A DNA stretch of 7,613 nt from JAAZIN01 sp964464625. Its GTDB lineage: Bacteria > Bacillota > Dethiobacteria > DTU022. The DNA is taken from contig CAYXKD010000085.1 in NCBI GenBank assembly GCA_964464625.1, positions 1 to 7,613 of the forward strand. The letters are read 5' to 3'. Shown here piece by piece: positions 5,099-7,613 of this stretch. The position numbers were made by a program, and so were the translations under genes. Every line of letters starts with the position of its first letter. The first letter of the stretch is position 1. Under the pieces are notes generated by a model. It was not told where the DNA came from. It saw only the letters and a program-made list of their open reading frames with translations, and made no database searches.

Positions 5099-5875
5099 AT
5101 GAAGCAGCCGGCGTTAGATAAAAGTTCATTTGTCCCCATCTATTACCAGCTCTTCAAGCACTATGAAGGGTTGATCCTATCCGGGGAACTGGTTCCCGGC
5201 GACATGCTGCCTACGGAGATGGAGTTTTCGGAACAGCTGGAGATAAGCCGTATGACGGTGCGCCGCGTGATCAGTGAGCTGGCGGCAGCTGGAATGGTAT
5301 ATACTGTTAAAGGCAAAGGGACCTTTGTTGCCGAACCCAAGCTCGATGAAATAACCTTCAGTTTAAATCAGCGTTTCGAAGACCTGGGATACGGCCTTGT
5401 CTCCACGCAGCTTCTGGAATGTAGAATAATCAAGGCTGATCACCTCATCAGCAGCCGTCTCGGGATAGAGAAAGGATCGCGCTGTCTTTTCTGTCGCATG
5501 GTCACATGCACGGGCCCGATCCCCCTGATCTATAAAACCTATTATGCCATCTATACGAAAAGGGCTCCCCTCATTGAAAACCAGCTGAGGGATATGAGTC
5601 TTATCAGCATTGCTTCCCAACACAGCAAGAATATGCCTTCCCGGACAAAGCGCATCCTCATGGCTTCAGGCGCCAGGAATGATGAACCTGATGTTTTATG
5701 CATCGAAGATAATGCTCCCGTCTTTTTCATGACGGAAACTATTTATGATCAGGAGAACAGGGTTATCGCCTGGGGCAAATCAATTTTTAGCGGCAAGCAC
5801 TATCGTTTTGTCAGCTACAGTGGATGGAACCTGGAGGAGCTGAAGAAATCAGAAGGGGGCCTGCGCGATGTTTGA
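5099..5875 (+). CDS. GntR-family transcriptional regulator, HutC/UTRA type
   Basis: A 258-residue regulator. Residues 11-78 are a complete GntR winged helix-turn-helix: PIYYQLFKHYEGLILSGEL, then PGDMLPTEMEF, the recognition helix ISRMTVRRVISEL (49-61) and the wing GKGTFVA (72-78). Residues 79-245 are a UTRA ligand-binding domain ending in FSGKHYRFVSY. The ATG at 5099 gives the usual short tail before the DNA-binding domain. AGGAGG (5080-5085) is 13 bases upstream, rather far, with a weaker AGG nearer; an in-frame GTG at 5063 has no ribosome binding site. The UTRA domain has closely spaced cysteines C129-x2-C132-x4-C137 plus C108, which is unusual to my eye. The gene overlaps the start of a corrinoid-protein gene by 8 bases. 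I infer that it represses the unit at 3026-4898 and releases on binding a small ligand such as the methylated substrate. Confidence 0.92.
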   Translation: MKQPALDKSSFVPIYYQLFKHYEGLILSGELVPGDMLPTEMEFSEQLEISRMTVRRVISELAAAGMVYTVKGKGTFVAEPKLDEITFSLNQRFEDLGYGLVSTQLLECRIIKADHLISSRLGIEKGSRCLFCRMVTCTGPIPLIYKTYYAIYTKRAPLIENQLRDMSLISIASQHSKNMPSRTKRILMASGARNDEPDVLCIEDNAPVFFMTETIYDQENRVIAWGKSIFSGKHYRFVSYSGWNLEELKKSEGGLRDV

Positions 5876-6515
5876 ACCGCTGATCAGGGCGATTGCCTCT
5901 TTGGAGATCGACAGCGCTACTTCCCTGGTCAAGCGCTATTTGGCTGAAGGGGTGCCTATAGTCGATATCATTGAAAGCTGCCGTAAAGGCGTGGAGAAGG
6001 TGGGTAAACGATACCAGGAAGGCGAATACTACCTCTCCGACCTGGTAATGAGTGAATTCATACTCAAAGAAATAATGGAACTGGTGGAGCCCCATCTGCC
6101 TGCTGTCCCTGATGACAACTCCAGCCGCTTCCCCCAGATTGTTATCGGAACCATTGAAGGAGACATTCATGATCTTGGTAAAAGTATCGTGATTTACCTG
6201 CTGCGCTCTTCCGGCTACAGAGTGCTTGACCTGGGGGTAGATGTGCCCAAAGAAACGTTTGTGGATGCAGCCGGGAAAAGTGGAGCAAAGATCATCGGCA
6301 TCTGTTTTTTGTTGACAAATTGCGTGGCCGCCGTCAAAGAGCTCATTGATATGCTGGAACAGGAAGGATTGCGGGGAAAATCCACTGTGATCATAGGCGG
6401 TTATGCCGCTGACGAGCCGACCCGGGCATATGTGGGGGCGGATTATTCTGCCAACACCACAGCCAATATTATTCCCCTTTTTGATACCATCCTCGGTGTT
6501 AAGCGAAACAAATAA
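5868..6515 (+). CDS. Corrinoid (B12-binding) protein 2, translationally coupled to the regulator
   Basis: A 215-residue paralog of the protein at 3026-3661 with the same two domains: a helical cap (residues 1-88, VGKRYQEGEYYLSDLVM at 45-61) and a B12 domain. D99-x-H101-xx-G104 is intact. After the canonical 41 residues the next motif reads C146-F-L, so cysteine replaces the conserved serine of SxL, and GG follows at 177-178. Its ATG lies inside the last codons of the regulator gene (ATGTTTGA shared, 5868-5875), with GAAGGGGG about 8 bases upstream, which indicates translational coupling. No methyltransferase gene follows. It could share the UroD-like partner, serve a transferase encoded elsewhere, or have a sensing role with the regulator; the last is speculation. 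A possible weak terminator is at 6561-6598. Confidence 0.92.
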   Translation: MFEPLIRAIASLEIDSATSLVKRYLAEGVPIVDIIESCRKGVEKVGKRYQEGEYYLSDLVMSEFILKEIMELVEPHLPAVPDDNSSRFPQIVIGTIEGDIHDLGKSIVIYLLRSSGYRVLDLGVDVPKETFVDAAGKSGAKIIGICFLLTNCVAAVKELIDMLEQEGLRGKSTVIIGGYAADEPTRAYVGADYSANTTANIIPLFDTILGVKRNK

Positions 6516-6531
6516 TAAACTTCGATTTTCG

Positions 6532-6558
6532 GGGGTCAGGTCTTGAAATGCTAGTTTT
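6532..6558 (+). repeat. 27-bp repeat, copy 1 (direct)
   Basis: The block begins GGGGTCAGGTCTTGAAAT and continues GCTAGTTTT. An identical 27-base copy lies at 7173-7199, and the first 18 bases recur inverted at 7293-7310. From memory, GGGGTCAGGTCT-type blocks are common dispersed repeats in anaerobe genomes and are linked to REP/IS200-like (Y1) transposases. No transposase is present here. Confidence 0.9.
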
Positions 6559-6560
6559 CC

Positions 6561-6598
6561 GCTCCTGGATGCCCCAGGCCAGGCTTCTTTCCAGGGGC
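6561..6598 (+). terminator. Possible terminator after corrinoid protein 2
   Basis: GCTCCTGG (6561-6568) pairs with CCAGGGGC (6591-6598) with one G-T wobble. The arms enclose a pyrimidine-rich loop that can form competing CCTGG/CCAGG pairings, followed by TTTAAG. The T run is short, so this is a weak call. Confidence 0.35.
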
Positions 6599-6659
6599 TT
6601 TAAGAAGAGGAAATTGGTAATATTGTTGGGGAAATCGATATAAGTGAGGGGGTAGTCAG

Positions 6660-7169
6660 TTGAAAAACAGTTTCAAAATAGCGGTATTGCTGCTGGTACT
6701 GGCTCTGATCATCGCCGCAGGTTGCGCCAGACCGGAAACGGGAGAAGATGCACTGGAGCCCGGCGAAGAGAACGGGTGTGAAGTGAACGGCGCTGACAAC
6801 GGGGGTGATGGAGAAGAGATCGGTAATGACAATGGAAAAGAAGATGCCGGTAAAGACAGCGGGAACAGCGGTGGCGGGGAGACCGGTAATGGCAATGGCG
6901 ACAGTGTAGCCGATGATCCCGAGGGCGAGCTTATGCAGGATTCCGGCACCTACCTGGGGCAGGTTGATCCTCACTCCATAGAGATCCACATCAGCGGTGT
7001 TCCCCCGGCGATGGATCCCCAGGTTTTTCAGTTAAGCGGCAAGGTCATGAAAGAGTTTGAAAACTACGGTTTTGAAACAGGAGACCAGGTTAAATTCAGC
7101 TATATAATGGGTGACCACGGTGGGATAACTACCATGACAATTATAGAGATAGAAAAAATCAAGAACTAA
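6660..7169 (+). CDS. Hypothetical lipoprotein with acidic Gly/Asn linker
   Basis: A 169-residue exported lipoprotein starting at TTG, with GAGGGGG (6646-6652) about 7 bases upstream. Residues 1-21 are a signal peptide (a few lysines, then a Leu/Ile/Val core) ending in the lipobox IAAG-C22, so mature Cys22 should be lipid-anchored on the outer face of the membrane. Residues 23-92 are low-complexity and rich in Gly, Asn, Asp and Glu, a flexible spacer with one extra cysteine (C40). Residues 95-169 are a small folded domain: GTYLGQVDPHSIEIHI, FQLSGKVMKEF and the end MTIIEIEKIKN, with alternating polar and hydrophobic residues that suggest a beta-rich fold. I recall similar C-terminal domains in Firmicutes hypothetical proteins, with no known function. 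It sits between two 27-bp direct repeats and is not obviously part of the corrinoid unit. Confidence 0.85.
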   Translation: MKNSFKIAVLLLVLALIIAAGCARPETGEDALEPGEENGCEVNGADNGGDGEEIGNDNGKEDAGKDSGNSGGGETGNGNGDSVADDPEGELMQDSGTYLGQVDPHSIEIHISGVPPAMDPQVFQLSGKVMKEFENYGFETGDQVKFSYIMGDHGGITTMTIIEIEKIKN

Positions 7170-7172
7170 ATT

Positions 7173-7199
7173 GGGGTCAGGTCTTGAAATGCTAGTTTT
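7173..7199 (+). repeat. 27-bp repeat, copy 2 (direct), left end of a 138-bp element
   Basis: Identical over 27 bases to 6532-6558. It begins 3 bases after the lipoprotein stop codon. Its first 18 bases form a perfect inverted pair with 7293-7310. Confidence 0.9.
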
Positions 7200-7203
7200 T
7201 GTA

Positions 7204-7231
7204 TTGAGATCCGGATTTAAAAGATTATAGT
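7204..7231 (+). promoter_or_regulatory. Possible outward promoter inside the repeat element
   Basis: TTGAGA (7204-7209) and TATAGT (7226-7231), each five of six consensus, are separated by 16 bases and point right, toward the gene at 7382. The predicted leader would run through the right inverted repeat. No other promoter is obvious before 7382. Confidence 0.4.
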
Positions 7232-7292
7232 TATACAGATTTTATGTGGATTTTAAATACCGGGCGTCAGGTTTAATTCCCTAAAAAGTGAT

Positions 7293-7310
7293 ATTTCAAG
7301 ACCTGACCCC
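7293..7310 (-). repeat. Inverted copy (18 bp) of the repeat, right end of the element
   Basis: The reverse complement of the first 18 bases of the repeats at 6532 and 7173. With copy 2 it bounds the 138-bp element. With copy 1 it bounds a 779-bp segment that includes the lipoprotein gene. Confidence 0.9.
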
Positions 7311-7381
7311 CAGTTCATGCGGAGGGATGGTTCTCCTGTGCCCTCCAGTGGAACCAAGCCAGTTATCTAAGGAGGAATACT

Positions 7382-7613
7382 ATGGACGAACCCCGGTTTC
7401 ATGCTTTTGTGGAGGAAATGTTAAGGTGGCAGCTGGAGCAGTGGCCTGTTGCGGCTACCTACATGGGGATACATAACTATGACCATTTGCTTGCCGATTT
7501 ACGCCTTCCGGCTATGGAAGCAAGATACGATCGGTTCAAGGAAATACTGGCAGAATTACAGAAAACTGATCCGCTAGCCTGGAGCAAGGAGGGACGGGTC
7601 GATTATACCCTGA
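7382..7613 (+). CDS. DUF885-family protein, 5' part only (cut by window end)
   Basis: An ATG at 7382 with a strong ribosome binding site AAGGAGGA (7369-7376) opens a frame that runs off the window after 77 codons. The opening FHAFVEEMLRWQLEQWPVAA followed by TYMGIHNYDHLLADL (residues 27-41) matches what I recall of the start of DUF885 proteins ('PvaATylGiHdYDhxLpD'). These are typically 550-600 residues, cytoplasmic or exported, and are thought to be related to zinc metallopeptidases; activity is poorly defined. No signal peptide is visible here. The catalytic region is outside the window, so intactness cannot be judged. It follows the repeat element by 71 bases and may be transcribed from a promoter inside it. 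Confidence 0.8.
   Translation, partial: MDEPRFHAFVEEMLRWQLEQWPVAATYMGIHNYDHLLADLRLPAMEARYDRFKEILAELQKTDPLAWSKEGRVDYTL

Larger units (their letters stand above)
7173..7310. mobile_element. 138-bp MITE/REP-like element with perfect 18-bp terminal inverted repeats
   Basis: The ends GGGGTCAGGTCTTGAAAT (7173-7190) and ATTTCAAGACCTGACCCC (7293-7310) are perfect reverse complements. The AT-rich interior holds no gene. A degenerate third copy, GGGCGTCAGGT, lies at 7262-7272. It resembles a non-autonomous element mobilised in trans. No clear target-site duplication is seen at its edges (AATT on the left, CAGT on the right). Confidence 0.7.

Noticed and set aside
5297..5304. GTATATAC, a second match to the HutC operator consensus
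   Set aside because: It lies inside the DNA-binding domain of the regulator (Met-Val-Tyr-Thr codons), lacks extended arms, and is explained by coding constraint.
6614..6644. TTGGTA...TATAAG as a promoter of the lipoprotein gene
   Set aside because: The spacing is 19 bases, and the predicted RNA start would fall within or after the ribosome binding site.
7288..7476. A 62-residue rightward frame across the right end of the repeat element
   Set aside because: It overlaps the DUF885-family start in another frame, has no ribosome binding site, and reads through the inverted repeat.
1..7613. CRISPR array, tRNA or rRNA genes
   Set aside because: No regularly spaced repeats, cloverleaf or rRNA-like sequence was seen on either strand.

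Overview
The window looks like chromosomal DNA from a strictly anaerobic, moderate-GC Gram-positive bacterium of the Peptococcaceae / Desulfotomaculum / Pelotomaculum / Moorella kind. The grounds are strong AGGAGG ribosome binding sites, sigma-A-like promoters, an oxygen-sensitive radical-SAM activase with ferredoxin clusters, and corrinoid methyl-transfer proteins. This placement is inference from gene content and style.

Left edge (1-911): a glycyl-radical-enzyme activase is read leftwards and runs out of the window. It has a good ribosome binding site but no ATG, GTG or TTG at the expected start; the codon there is ATC. Divergent to it is a frameshifted, 3'-truncated remnant of a Fe-S-protein N-terminal domain. 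The end of the remnant holds a consensus promoter for the next gene. Middle left (954-2921): a 92-residue protein with four cysteines, then a roughly 315-bp gene-free stretch with hairpins, then a MATE-family efflux transporter with its own promoter.

Core (2940-6515): two rightward units of corrinoid chemistry. Unit 1 is a corrinoid (B12-binding) protein followed one base later by a UroD-fold methyltransferase-like protein, closed by a strong hairpin. Its promoter region carries GCTGTATAGACAGC, which fits the operator style of HutC-type GntR regulators. Unit 2 is a HutC/UTRA-type GntR regulator whose last codons overlap the start of a second corrinoid protein. Both units appear to use a TTGAC(A/G)-17-TAAGAT promoter. 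The simplest model is a ligand-responsive regulator that controls the methyl-transfer pair and is translated together with a paralogous corrinoid protein. The substrate and final methyl acceptor are not evident, and no corrinoid-reactivating protein is present. The two corrinoid proteins depart from the SxL cofactor-binding motif at different positions, and the UroD-like protein lacks the HxC zinc motif of MtaA/MtbA.

Right edge (6532-7613): a short lipoprotein gene lies between two identical 27-bp direct repeats. The second repeat is also the left arm of a 138-bp element with perfect 18-bp terminal inverted repeats (MITE/REP-like), which may carry an outward promoter. The start of a DUF885-family gene follows and is cut by the window end.
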